From the NCBI GenBank assembly GCA_030848705.1, contig CM061245.1:68242006-68306005 (forward strand): a stretch of DNA of 64,000 bases, in the 5' to 3' direction. The notes beneath the pieces are model-generated. The model saw only the letters and a program-made list of their open reading frames with translations. It did not search any database and was not told the origin of the DNA. Made by a program: the position numbers and the translations under genes. Below, piece by piece: positions 24,862 through 35,951 of the stretch. Positions within the stretch are counted from its first letter, which is position 1. Every line of letters starts with the position of its first letter. The stretch is from Heracleum sosnowskyi. Its lineage: Eukaryota > Streptophyta > Magnoliopsida > Apiales > Apiaceae.

Positions 24862-24937
24862 CTCTCGAGAACATAGAATTTCTTGAGAGAGTTTTTGTAA
24901 GCTAGCAGCTCTCAAGAACATCAGAATTTCTTGAGAG
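24862..24937 (+). other. Two tandem hairpins in the presumed 5' leader of B1
   Basis: CTCTCGAGAA/TTCTTGAGAG (24862-24889, one G-T wobble) and CTCTCAAGAA/TTCTTGAGAG (24909-24937, perfect 10-bp stem). Both lie 50-130 bp after the TATA box and so would be in the transcript start region. They are repeated in the 3' LTR and in both B2 LTRs. Confidence 0.65.
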
Positions 24938-25028
24938 AGTTTGTAACAGTTTTATATCAGATTTAATAAAGCTGTTATCTTTCTTTTCATATTTGTAATA
25001 TATACATTAAGAAGTCGATTATCTTATA

Positions 25029-25058
25029 CTATTGTATTCAACCCCCCTTCTACAATAG
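25029..25058 (+). other. U5 hairpin with C-rich loop, family B
   Basis: CTATTGTA and TACAATAG pair around a loop containing CCCCCC. This is equivalent to 1883-1920 of element A, where both arms differ in a compensating way. Confidence 0.65.
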
Positions 25059-25077
25059 ATTATTACTGGGCAACAAT

Positions 25078-25089
25078 TGGTATCAGAGC
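25078..25089 (+). other. Primer-binding site of B1 (tRNA-iMet)
   Basis: TGGTATCAGAGC two bases after the LTR end. Confidence 0.95.
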
Positions 25090-25125
25090 GAACTGATTTA
25101 ATTCTGAATCAGAAACGATCTAAAG

Positions 25126-27438
25126 ATGTCGACAACCAAGTATGAAAGCATGAAGATTCCCATCTTGAAGAAATCAGAATATCCAACATGGAGGGTAAAG
25201 ATGTTGATGTACCTGGAGGCTATGGATCCTGACTATCTGGACAGGATTCGTGATGGACCATATATTCCTACAAGGATTGTAGAACGAACAGATACTGTAC
25301 CTGAACATTATGTGGTCAAGGCTAAAAGTGAATGGACTCCAGAAGAAAAAGCTCATGTTCTCAGGGAACCAAAGATAAAGAATATCTTGCACAGTAGTCT
25401 TGATGCTGTCATGTCAAATAGAGTGATTGCATGCAAGTCTTCAAAAGAAATTTGGGATACTTTGGAAACTCAGTGCCAGGGATCTGCATCTGTCAAGAAA
25501 AACAGAAGGGCTCTTTTGATTCAAGAATATGAACAATTTGATGCAAGACCCGATGAGAGCATAACTGATCTATATGATAGATTTCTGACACTATTGAACA
25601 ACTTATCTTTAGTTGACAAGGAATATGAAACTGAAGATTCAAACACCAAGTTTCTAAGAGCTTTACCTGAAGAATGGGACACTCAGACCTCAATCATTAG
25701 ACATCAGTATGATCTTAACACTGTGTCTCTTGATGAAGTCTATGGGATGCTAAGAACTCATGATCTTGAAGTTCAACAGAGAAAGAACAAGAAAAGCAGC
25801 AAGGCAAAGTCAATTGCTTTGAAAGCAGAAGCTAAATCAAAAGGAAAAGCTATGGAGGTCTCTAGAAGTAAAACAAGAGTAGCTGAGTCAGATCCTGACG
25901 ACTCTTCATCAGATACTGATGGCAATCCTGATGCCAATACTGATGATGACTCTTCAGACTCAGATATGGAAGAGATGGTTGCGATGATTGTCAGAAACTT
26001 CAGAAGGATGAAGTTCAGGAAGAATAGAAGACAAGGCAACTTTCAGAAAAAGACTTTCAATGCAGACAAAGACAAGTATATCAAAAAGGACAGCATGGGT
26101 AGCAAATTTGACAAGTCAAAGGTTAGATGCTACAAGTGCAATGGAATAGGTCACTTTGCTTCTGAGTGCAAGAAGACAAAGGCACTTATCACATCAAGCA
26201 AGGATTTGATGAACTCTTCCTCAGAATCTGATACTGAGGTGGTCAACTATGCTCTAATGGCCAATGCTGATGTAACTGCTGCTCCTGATGATAAGGTACT
26301 AAATACTATCTTTGATTTTGATACTGATAATGCTTCTGAGTTAAGACGTTTTCTAAAGTCATTACATATTAGCTTTAGAAGTCAAACTGCTGAGAATACT
26401 AGAATCTTATCTGAGATGTCTGAACTTAGAAAAAGGAATGATATATTAGAAGCTGAATTTTCTCGCATGCAAGAAGTACAAAAAGAATGTGATAATGCTA
26501 ATCACATGCATTTAGAGATGAAATCCAAATGTACTGCTCTTGAAAAGGAACTTGAATATGCTAATGAGAAAATCAGAACCTGGACAGACTCTGGTAGGAA
26601 ATTTCATGAGATTAATACCTCTAAGAATTGGAAAGAGTGTCTAGGATATAAGTCAGATGAGGATAAGAAATTGAAAGAAAAAATTGTCATTGATGAGACA
26701 GTCAGTCCAAAGACCTATAGACATGTTATAGATGCAACCAAATCTAAGATTACTCCTGTTAATTTTGTTTTTGGTAAGGATTCCAATTCTACTTTTGAAA
26801 AGGGATCTACTTCTATTCAAGGAATTAAAATCATAAAGTCTAAACCTGTATTGAATAAACTCATTAAGAATGTAGGTCAATTGTCTCAGAAACAGCTTAA
26901 GGATAAAATCTGTATGGTGACAGATAAGAAACAGGAAGCTACTGTTAAGAGAAACAGGAATGGTAAAGTTGGGATCAATAAAGAGAATGGTTATAAATAT
27001 ATCCCAAATGCACCTAGAAAGTGTTGTTTTAACCGTGGTAACTCTAATCATCTTGCTATTGATTGTAAGAAGATTAAAAAGAAGATTGCTGATATTTCTA
27101 AGTCTGATGTGAGGAATAGATCAGTACTCTATAAACCGCAGAAGTCCTGTTTTCATTGTGGTAGTTTATGGCATTCTATTTATACTTGTAAAGATTATCA
27201 TGATTTGTACTATAACTTCTATGATCCATTGCCTAAGTTAAATAGGAGTACAAAGTCTGATAGAGTTGATAATGCCATTTTGAAGCATGCTTTTGTTAAT
27301 ACTGATACTGACAAAGCAAATCCTGATGGAGTAAATCCTGTCAGGACTGCTATGGTCAGAAAGTCTTCTGCTGTGAAAATTAATAAATTGCATGAAAAAG
27401 GAACCCAACATGTATGGGTTCCTAAGTGTTCTAACTAG
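25126..27438 (+). CDS. gag: B1 gag polyprotein
   Basis: 770 codons from ATG 25126 to TAG 27436. The copia gag core spans residues about 5-225. A CCHC knuckle (CYKCNGIGHFASEC) lies at about 335-348. A coiled coil spans about 410-500. Near residue 632 is a knuckle-like CFNRGNSNHLAIDC in which the second Cys is Arg, so it should not bind zinc normally. An intact CFHCGSLWHSIYTC lies near 674. An acidic Ser/Asp stretch near residues 255-280 contains the family motif as Asn-Pro-Asp. The TAG is followed in the same frame by 18 nt and then pol, so suppression of the stop could make Gag-Pol. Gag of B2 is about 95% identical by eye and also intact. Confidence 0.94.
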   Translation: MSTTKYESMKIPILKKSEYPTWRVKMLMYLEAMDPDYLDRIRDGPYIPTRIVERTDTVPEHYVVKAKSEWTPEEKAHVLREPKIKNILHSSLDAVMSNRVIACKSSKEIWDTLETQCQGSASVKKNRRALLIQEYEQFDARPDESITDLYDRFLTLLNNLSLVDKEYETEDSNTKFLRALPEEWDTQTSIIRHQYDLNTVSLDEVYGMLRTHDLEVQQRKNKKSSKAKSIALKAEAKSKGKAMEVSRSKTRVAESDPDDSSSDTDGNPDANTDDDSSDSDMEEMVAMIVRNFRRMKFRKNRRQGNFQKKTFNADKDKYIKKDSMGSKFDKSKVRCYKCNGIGHFASECKKTKALITSSKDLMNSSSESDTEVVNYALMANADVTAAPDDKVLNTIFDFDTDNASELRRFLKSLHISFRSQTAENTRILSEMSELRKRNDILEAEFSRMQEVQKECDNANHMHLEMKSKCTALEKELEYANEKIRTWTDSGRKFHEINTSKNWKECLGYKSDEDKKLKEKIVIDETVSPKTYRHVIDATKSKITPVNFVFGKDSNSTFEKGSTSIQGIKIIKSKPVLNKLIKNVGQLSQKQLKDKICMVTDKKQEATVKRNRNGKVGINKENGYKYIPNAPRKCCFNRGNSNHLAIDCKKIKKKIADISKSDVRNRSVLYKPQKSCFHCGSLWHSIYTCKDYHDLYYNFYDPLPKLNRSTKSDRVDNAILKHAFVNTDTDKANPDGVNPVRTAMVRKSSAVKINKLHEKGTQHVWVPKCSN

Positions 27439-27453
27439 TGTGTTTCTATTCTG

Positions 27454-30400
27454 ATGCAGGGTAAAAAGAAAAATGTGTTAGTCATGGATAGTGGATGTTC
27501 TGTACAAATGACTGGAAACAAAGCCCTGTTATCAGAATATGAGGAAAAAGCTGGCCCAACTGTGTCTTATGGAGATGGCAACATTGGACAAACCTTGGGA
27601 TATGGCAATATAATCATTGGAAATGTCATCATTGAAAAAGTAGCTCTAGTGAAGGGACTAAAACACAACTTGTTGAGTATTAGTCAAATCACTGACAGAG
27701 GTTATCATGTCAACTTCTATTCCACACATTGTGAAGTAGTCAGTAAAGAAACAGGAAAGATAGCACTGACTGGCTACAGGCATGGTAATATATATGAAGC
27801 CAACATTCAATCAAATACTGATGACTCCCCTACTTGTCTGATCAGTAAAGCTTCAGTAGATGAAAGTTGGAATTGGCATAAGAAGCTTTCTCATCTCAAC
27901 TTCAGCAACATCAATGAGTTGGTTAGGAAAGATTTAGTGAGAGGATTACCAAAAGTGTTATATACTCCTGATGGACTCTGTGATGCATGTCAGAAAGCAA
28001 AACAAAGAAGGACATCATTCTAGAGTAAATCAGAATCCTCTATTGAAGAACCATATCACATGCTACATCTTGATCTATTTGGACCAGTCAACATCATGAC
28101 CATCAGTAAGAAAAGGTACACTCTTGCAATTGTTGATGAATATTCTAGATTCACCTGGGTGTATTTTCTGCACAGAAAAGATGAGACTCCTGAAGTTCTG
28201 TTGGATCATGTAAGAATGATTGAGACAACCACAAAGTACAAAGTCAAGATACTGAGAAGTGATAATGGTACTGAATTTAAGAATTCAAAGATGGAAGAGT
28301 TCTGCAAATACAAAGGAATCATTCAACAATTCTCTGCTCCTGGCACACCTCAGCAAAATGGAGTAGTTGAAAGGAAAAATAGAACTCTTATTGAAGCTGG
28401 CAGAACTATGTTGGAAGAAGCTAAGTTACCTACATATTTCTGGGCAGAAGCAGTCAACACAACATGCTACACTCAAAATCTCACATTAATAAACAGACAT
28501 GGTGTTACTCCTTATCAATCACTCAAGGAGAAGAAACCTAGTCTGAAGCATCTGCATGTGTTTGGCTGTAAATGTTTTGTTCTCAAAACTCATCTTGAAC
28601 AACTAGCAAAATTTGAAACAAAGGCTGATGAGGGAATTTTCATTGGTTATCCTGCATCAAGAGCCTTCAGAGTTTTTAATTTGAGAACAAGGACTATCAT
28701 GGAGTCAATACATGTATCTTTTGATGACAAGAAGATAACTGGAATCATTGAAGACTCTCATGATAGATTGATTTTTGAAAATGAAGTTTCCAAAGAACCT
28801 GAAGAAAGTGAATCAGATCCTGTCAATACATCAGATCCTGATGGGTCACCAAATCCTGATGACACACCAGATACTGATGGTGCTAATACTGATGATGCAT
28901 CCAATAGTGATACTTCTAGTAGTGCAAATGTTGAGGGGGAGCAACATCAATCTACTACAAGTTCAGAGTCAACTCAATCATCAAGACAGAATTCTTCAGA
29001 TACTGATTCAAGTGATGATCCTGATAACCATTCAGGAGGAAATAGCATTAATTCAGGGGAAGCTTCAAGACAAGCAAGTTCTTCAAATCAAGATAACACC
29101 AATCCAGGGGGAGCATCTACTTCAAGGAACAATTTGACACCAGCAAGGAAAGGGACAAAAGATCATACTCCTGATTTGATCATTGGAGATCCTGATGCAG
29201 GTGTTCAAACAAGAAGTGCAACTCAGAATGAATGTCTATACAATAACTTTCTATCCAAGGAGGAACCAAAGAAAGTTGAAGATGCACTTAAAGATGCTGA
29301 TTGGGTTACTGCAATGCAAGAAGAACTGAATGAATTTGAAAGAAATGAAGTCTGGAAACTGGTACCAAGACCAAAGAATAGATCAATTGTTGGTACAAAG
29401 TGGATTTTCAAGAACAAGACTGATTATGATGGAGTGATAATCAGAAACAAAGCTAGACTAGTTGCAAAGGGGTATTCTCAACAAGAGGGAATTGACTATG
29501 ATGAAACTTTTGCTCCTGTTGCAAGATTAGAAGCCATCGGGATATTTCTTGCTTATGCAGCTCATAAGAAATTCAAGGTTTTCCAGATGGATGTAAAAAG
29601 TGCTTTCTTAAATGGAGAACTGGAGGAAGAAGTCTATGTTGAGCAACCTCCTGGTTTCATTGATCCTAAATATCCAGATCATGTCTACAGATTGGATAAG
29701 GCACTTTATGGACTAAAACAAGCTCCTAGAGCATGGTATGAAACCTTAGCTCTATTCTTACTGGAAAGTGGATTCAAAAGAGGTGCTATTGATAAAACTC
29801 TATTTTATTTGAATCATGGTAAGGACTTGTTGTTAGTTCAGATTTATGTTGATGATATCATTTTTGGGTCAACAAACAATAAGCTGTGTGAAAAGTTTTC
29901 TAAGCTTATGCAGTCAAGATATCAAATAAGCATGATGGGAGAAATGAGTTACTTTCTTGGTCTTCAATTTAAACAGACTGATGAAGGGATTTTTATTAAT
30001 CAGTCTAAATATACAAGGAATTTATTGACAAGGTTTAACATGCAAGATAGTTCTCCTGCAACAACTCCCATAGCTACAGCTACCAAACTTGATCCTGATC
30101 AAGGTGCTGAGGTAGATGTAACTCACTATAGAGGAATGATTGGCTCTTTATTGTATCTCACTGCAAGTAGACCAGATATCATGTTTGCAACCTGTCTATG
30201 TGCAAGATTTCAAGCAAAACCTAGAGAACCCCATCTGATTGCAGTCAAAAGAATTTTCAGATATCTCAAAGGAACTCCTACACTTGGCCTTTGGTATACA
30301 AGGGAATCAGATTTTGGGTTGTGTGGTTATTCAGATGCTGATTTTGCAGGATGCAAAATAGACAGGAAAAGTACTTCAGGAAGCTGTCAGTTTTTGGGTG

Positions 30401-30792
30401 GAAGATTAGTTTCATGGTTCAGTAAAAAGCAAAAATCTATTTCCACTTCAACTGCAGAAGCTGAGTACATTGCTGCAGGAAGTTGTTGTGCTCAGATAAT
30501 GTGGATGAGAAATCAGTTGTTAGATTATGGCCTGTCATACTCAAAAATCCCTATTTATTGTGATAACCAAAGTGCTATTGCAATGACAGGAAATCCAGTT
30601 CAGCATTCTCTTACTAAACACATCAGTATTCGATATCACTTCATAAGAGAACAAGTTCTGGAAGGAACAATTGAACTTCACTTTGTTCCTACTGATCAAC
30701 AACTAGCTGATATATTCACCAAGCCACAACCTGAAGCTACTTTCAATAAATTGGTGAATGAACTTGGAATGATGAACTTTGAGAATTTCTGA
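27454..30792 (+). pseudogene. pol: B1 pol (protease-integrase-RT-RNase H), one premature stop
   Basis: Protease active site MDSGCS near 27484. The HHCC finger lies at about 27875-27990, then integrase with HLDLFGPV, RSDNGTEF and GVVERKNR. An acidic Asp/Pro/Ser linker (28790-29130) is full of family motifs. RT has YVDDIIFGS near 29845-29871. RNase H continues to TGA at 30790-30792. One stop, TAG 28021-28023, falls just after the zinc finger, where B2 has CAG. All else is open for 910 codons from 28060. The frame continues directly from gag across a single TAG. The B2 copy is about 96% identical by eye outside its own lesion. Confidence 0.94.
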
Positions 30793-31329
30793 GGAAAGCT
30801 ACAGAGAGGAAATCCTGATAACTGTCAAATCCTGATGGTTATTCAGAAAGGTATGTTTTCTTTGATCAAATCCTGATAGGATGCAATCCTGACAGGAAGT
30901 CAATTGGTCAAATCCTGATGTTCAGATTTTGAAGCTGGTATGCAAACCAGAAGTTCTAAGACAATTTGTCAACAACACTCCTGGTAAACTCTAACAAATA
31001 AGATCATTACTTAGTCTTTGATTAAGTTATTAAGTCTTAATTTTCAATTGCAATTATATTTTTGTCAGTGATTACTATTCGTTATATTATGTATCAAATG
31101 CAGTGTTACTAACAAATTGTGCAGGAAAAGTAAGGAGGACAAGAACAATTGAGCAAATTGATAGTTTTCATTAAATCTTGAAGATTCTTTACAAATGAAA
31201 ATGGAAATTACATATTCTTTTCCTAGTCTACTTTTCTACTCAGGAACACGTGCCCTGCAAATAAGCATGAACACTCCTGATGGATCATAACCAGGCTTTG
31301 ATCCATCTAGGGCTTCTCTTGTTCCATCC
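30793..31329 (+). other. B1 spacer after pol with motif cluster
   Basis: Bases 30809-30926 carry five AATCCTGAT-type motifs. The rest is AT-rich and would be the 3' UTR of the antisense ORF, with TTCATT (reverse complement AATGAA) near 31169. No sense-strand gene. Confidence 0.65.
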
Positions 31330-31707
31330 TTAAGAGACAAGAAGAGGAGCTGATTTACTTGAAGGCGGATCGTCACCGTGACCACCGGGACGCTTCCGTG
31401 CCTCCAACTTGCATGACATACAAGCATCACGGATTCTCTTCTTTCTTTTCTCAAGCTCTCGGACGAGCTCTTCATCATCTTCATCCTCATCCTCTTCATA
31501 GATGAGGTTATCAAGCGGATTCCAGTCAGGATTGGCCTGCTGGAAATTGTGCAACATCACATCGACCATTGCGTTTATAAACGCTTCATGTTCCTGAGGG
31601 TCAGGAACTGGTTGTGGCTCCATCTCAGCAAGAGCCTCATCCATCACTTGCCAAATCAAGTCAAGCTCAGCATCAGGTATGTTGTTTTGTTGTTGGTTGG
31701 CAGCCAT
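31330..31707 (-). CDS. Conserved antisense ORF of Sirevirus family B (copy in B1)
   Basis: 125 codons, ATG at 31707, TAA at 31330. I do not recognise the family. The protein is acidic (Asp/Glu run around residues 70-82). The conserved front half includes IPD-EL, IW, MDEALAE, PDPQEH and NPDWNPL. A basic stretch (KRKKRIRD) and a CxxC (CMSC) follow near residues 90-100, and the end PPSS-SAPLLVS is conserved. The B2 copy (130 codons) shares about 65% of residues by eye, many codon differences are third-position, and length differences are multiples of three. It lies head-to-head with ORF3, about 317 bp apart, with a TATA-like TATTAAATA (31801-31810 on the + strand as TATTTAATAG) upstream. No signal peptide or membrane segment. 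Confidence 0.7.
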   Translation of the reverse strand: MAANQQQNNIPDAELDLIWQVMDEALAEMEPQPVPDPQEHEAFINAMVDVMLHNFQQANPDWNPLDNLIYEEDEDEDDEELVRELEKRKKRIRDACMSCKLEARKRPGGHGDDPPSSKSAPLLVS

Positions 31708-32024
31708 TGAAAAACAAAAAAAGGTGAAAGGTTTTCGTAAGTTTTTCTCTGGAGAGGGTTTGTGTTTTAATAGATATATGATGATTATGCTTAAAAGTTC
31801 TATTTAATAGAGAATGTGTGTTGAGGATGCAGGTCATTTTTGTTTATCGAGGCGACTGTTCAGTTTCTCATAATTACTTTGCCTCGGTAATTGGTACGAG
31901 TGGTTACATGGGTATTATGCTATTGGTTTTTGTAATCATTTTAAAATAAAAACAGCACTTATCAGGATTATCAAAATAAAATTTTATTTTACTTCATTTC
32001 AAATATTTTTTTCTCAATCCTGAT
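31708..32024. promoter_or_regulatory. Divergent spacer between antisense ORF and ORF3 in B1
   Basis: 317 bp between two head-to-head start codons. A TATA-like box for the antisense ORF lies about 95 bp from its ATG. No clear TATA box for ORF3 is visible; the AATAAAATTTTA runs are AT-rich only. Family motifs occur at about 31963 and 32015. Confidence 0.4.
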
Positions 32025-35000
32025 AAGGCAAATGGTTTCATAGGAAATGCTTTTATTCCTGATGAGGTTAGGTTTTTCTTACATAGGAAAATGCCTACTC
32101 GTTATGGTTTAATCTCTAATGCTATGGGGCAAGGCTCAACCCACCTTGTTCCTGACACAAGCATTCATCCTAAACAGTCTAAACAGTCAACTGCCACCTC
32201 TATTGTCTCTCAAAAGACTTTAGTTGTAAAAGCAAAGAAGTCAGCTCGAACTGATGTGTCAGGAAGGCAATCAGGTTCAAAGGACTTTTCCTCTACACCA
32301 CTCACTAAAAAGAAGTTACAAAGGGGTGTACAAGGGGTCCTGGTCAAGAAAGCTGCAAAGGGAGGTGAGGTTGTTTCTGTAAAAAGAAAGTTAGTTCTCA
32401 GGGATGAGACTGACTCATAGGATGATTTACCTATATCCTCTGTGCTGAAAGTGAGTAAGGAAGTTGTTGATACTGCTACTGCAGCTGTGGTTCCATTGTC
32501 TACACCACAGAAGAAAAGGAAGTTATCAAAGAGCAAGTATCATATTCCTTTAGAAAAGAAGCAGGATACTGATGTACAGGACACTTCTATTCTGCATGAG
32601 CAATCAGTTTCTACTGCTCAAGCAAATCCTGATGTTAGTACTCCTAATGCTGCACCAAGTCAAGTGGTTAATATTTCAGACTCTCCAGTACAGGACTCTC
32701 CAACAAAAAGACATGTTGATATTTCATGGGAGAAGTATGGTGCTGCTGCTTCCAATCTTGGGATCAAACATCCAATGGAAAAGCTAAGGAAGGCAGAAGA
32801 GTTAGTCTATCAAAGACAGAAGAAACTGAAAGGATCAAGCCCACAAGAACCTGAACCTCAAAGTGGTTCAGCAGCTCTTTCTGATGATCCAGCCACACAA
32901 GAACCACTCAATCAAAGTTTGGGTGAAGGCTTAGCTAGTGGAATGGTCACACAAGAACCATTTTCTCAAAGGGAGAATGAAGACATCAACATTCCAGCTA
33001 CACAAGAACCATCTTCTCAAAGTGAAGATGCAGGCCAAGCTACAGTTTTTGAGAAATTTCCTGACAATGCTCAAGGGATTTCTGGTGCAGATGAAGTTCG
33101 AAGATTGGTCAAGGACACTGTCTATGAGGGAAGCACACAAGAACCTTTGACTCAAAGTGTTGAAGCAGCTTCTGAACCTCAAGCTCCACAAGAACCATTG
33201 GTAGAAAATACTGATGCAAGCATATCAAATCCTGACGGTGTTCATCCTGACGCTAGTGGTGCTCCTGATGTTGAACCTATTTTGATACAGCCACTTCGTT
33301 CAAGACCAATGGATCATCCTATCACAGATTCACAGGATAAAATGAAAGGTATAGTTCTTCCTGATCCTGATGTTACTCACAGTACTGATGATGATGACTC
33401 TGGTGATAGTGATGATGATGAGAATCGAAAAGAGAAGGAACAGCTTGCTACAGCACTCAAGATTAGTCTTGGAACTAATTTTGGTTCATCAAGTACATTT
33501 ATGGCTGGCAAAGCTTCCATTGGGAAAGATCTGAGCAAGATTTTTCTATTCCTTCCTTTGATCCTGCTGAGGCATTTAGACAGAATGAATGGAACAATTC
33601 ATGGCACAATTCTGATGAATCTATCAGTTTTTCTTCTGCTATTGAACATGCCTATAAAGCAGTGAAATCTATAGAGAATCAAGACTTAAAGAATCATCTG
33701 AAGGCTACAACTCTGTTATCCAAGAGCCTGAAAAGTGAGATTGATTCTATCAAGAGTTCAACTGACAAAGTGAGGACTGATATCTTTAATAATTTTACAA
33801 AGGTGCCTACTGCTTTTCAGCTAAGGGTAGTAGCATCCCAAGTGAAATCTGTTGTTTCAGAACAAACCTCAATCAACCGAAGAATTGATTCTCTGGATAC
33901 TAAGGTAACTGACATTCAAGCCTCTCTTTCCTTAATTTTGAATTTATTGTCAAATCCTGATGTCAAAAAGGGGGAGAAGGTTAGTCGGACAAAATGCACA
34001 CCTGATCTAGTATTAAGGAATAATGATGATGATACTGGAGATGATGGTAGTGACAAAGTGATACAAGGAGAAACCTCTGATGCTGTTGTTATGAAGTCTA
34101 CAATTCAAACTTCACAAAGTCAAACAACGCAGTCAACTCATGTTTCTGATTCTGGAGTTAAAACAGTAAGAACAATGATGCAATCTCAGATCCTGACGGA
34201 AGAACAAATCCTAACATCTGGTCATGGACATATTCTTGCTACAATTCCTGAAGGAGATGAAGATGTGATTATTGATAATCCTGAAGATGCATCAAATTTA
34301 TTCCAGAAGTTTTCTACAAAAGATGGCAGAATTGTTACTCTATATCACACTGATAAAAGAGTTCAACAATTATATGCTAGAAAAGCACTCTCTACAGCAA
34401 GTGAAGAATATCCAGATCTCTCACATGAAGAATTTTTGAGACTACAAAGAGAGACAATGGAAAGCTATACTGCTCCTACTAGAGGTAGAGGAGGCAGAGG
34501 TAAGAGAGGTGCTAGAAGAAGTAGATGAGGTTCTTCAAATCAAACAGTACCTAGACAGACAAGGTCTATAGGGTTAAGAATTGAAGAAATTCCTGAACCT
34601 ATTCAAACTCTAGTAGTTCCTGACAGATCTACTTTTGGTGATGATGGAAATATTGAAGAAGAACCTGAATTGAGAAGAAAATCAAGAAAATCAACTCTCT
34701 GCAATACAAATCAAATTGAAGAATCTAATCCTGATGTTGTTCCTGATAATATTCAAGATCCTGATGATTCTGAAATTCTGCAAGAGATTGACTTGATAAT
34801 TTTATCTACTGTTGTTGATTCTCACAACAAGGAAGTAGATGAAGAAGAAGAAGCCAGAAGAAGTGAAATTACAAGATCAACAAATAGAGATTTCAATCTC
34901 TATGTACAAAGGCTTAAACTCTCAAACAGAAGAGTGTGGAGGAACCCAAGCAGACAAGAATCTTCACTGAAAAGAAGCTATGCCTTTGAAAAGGAAAAGG

Positions 35001-35842
35001 ATAAGAAGTGGAAACATATTAGCACATTAAGTTGTGATACACTTATCAATTTTCAGTCTGGAGGAATTATTACAAGCGCTTCAAGTGTTGTTGATTTATC
35101 TGAGATGGTTAGATCAAAAGCACTCTGGTTAAAGATGTTTTCAAATCTGAAGCAATTGTCAAGCAATTCAAGAGGAGGTATTGGACACAGAGATGGTGAA
35201 TATCTGAATATGTCATATGTTGATCCTTACTCCTTGACTGAAATTGGAGGTACTTTAACTTCTGAAAACCTGAACAATTTACTAGCTGTTGATATAGTTA
35301 TAGATTGTCATGATGGTTTTGACAAGAAAGAAAAGCTTCTGTACTTCATGAAAGATGGTAGTGTGAAGATCCTATCTATTCAAGATCTGCTGATAAAAAC
35401 TACACAGGAACTGAAATATGTTCATTATCTTTTGAGATCAAAGAATCAAATATGCAAAGAATGGAGTGACATGATTTTGTCAACAATAAGAAGAAGACTG
35501 GATGGAAACAGTAATTTCAATGGTAATTACATTCCCATGTATTTAAATCAAAGAGGTCAGGATGTGGAAATGCAAAGGGGTACTGCTGTTAAAGAAGTTA
35601 ATTTTGGCATGACTCATCTTATTGTCAATCCTGATGGGAAGGAAATTGCTTATCTTTTGCTTGAAGAGCATAGTCTTCAGAGAAACTCCATATTGAATCT
35701 CAGAGCAGCTATCTACCAGATTAATGAGGAAGATGAAGAACTCAGAAATCTTAAGGAAAGACTGATTCAAATTCTTGAAGAAAAAGAAGAAAATCTATTA
35801 TCCAACTTCTTGAAGATGAATTTGTTCTATCAAAGAATCTAA
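32025..35842 (+). pseudogene. B1 ORF3 (Sirevirus extra ORF), degenerate
   Basis: Homologous to the intact 1251-codon ORF3 of B2. The start ATG of B2 is AAG here (32025-32027); an in-frame ATG exists at 32091. TAG at 32418-32420 replaces a Glu codon, one base is missing at about 33535, and TGA stands at 34526-34528. The last segment is open to 35842. Features are TQEP repeats with QS nearby (about 32900-33150), NPD-type repeats encoded by the family motif, an Arg/Gly-rich box (about 34485-34525) and a C-terminal coiled coil. Its function is unknown. Confidence 0.85.
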
Positions 35843-35951
35843 ACAGATAAGTTGTTGCTGCAGATTTTGTACATTTTGTATATATGTTTTTGACATCATT
35901 GAATATTTGGAATCTATACTTTATTTCACAAAGTATGAGATTGGGGGAGAT
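35843..35951 (+). other. B1 3' untranslated region and polypurine tract
   Basis: Short AT-rich stretch ending in ATTGGGGGAGAT (35940-35951), directly before the 3' LTR. Confidence 0.88.

Larger units (their letters stand above)
24514..25075 (+). repeat. Element B1 5' LTR
   Basis: TGTTAGATCAG...GGGCAACA. U3 holds about seven copies of the family motif TCAGGAT(T) (24557-24664). A TATA box lies at 24807-24814, two tandem hairpins at 24862-24937 and the U5 C-rich hairpin at 25029-25058. Confidence 0.97.

Noticed and set aside
28775..29137. 120-codon ORF rich in Ile/Leu/Met over the B1 pol linker (similar at 43871-44260)
   Set aside because: Shadow frame of the repeated CCTGATG motif in the acidic linker; pol runs through in the other frame.
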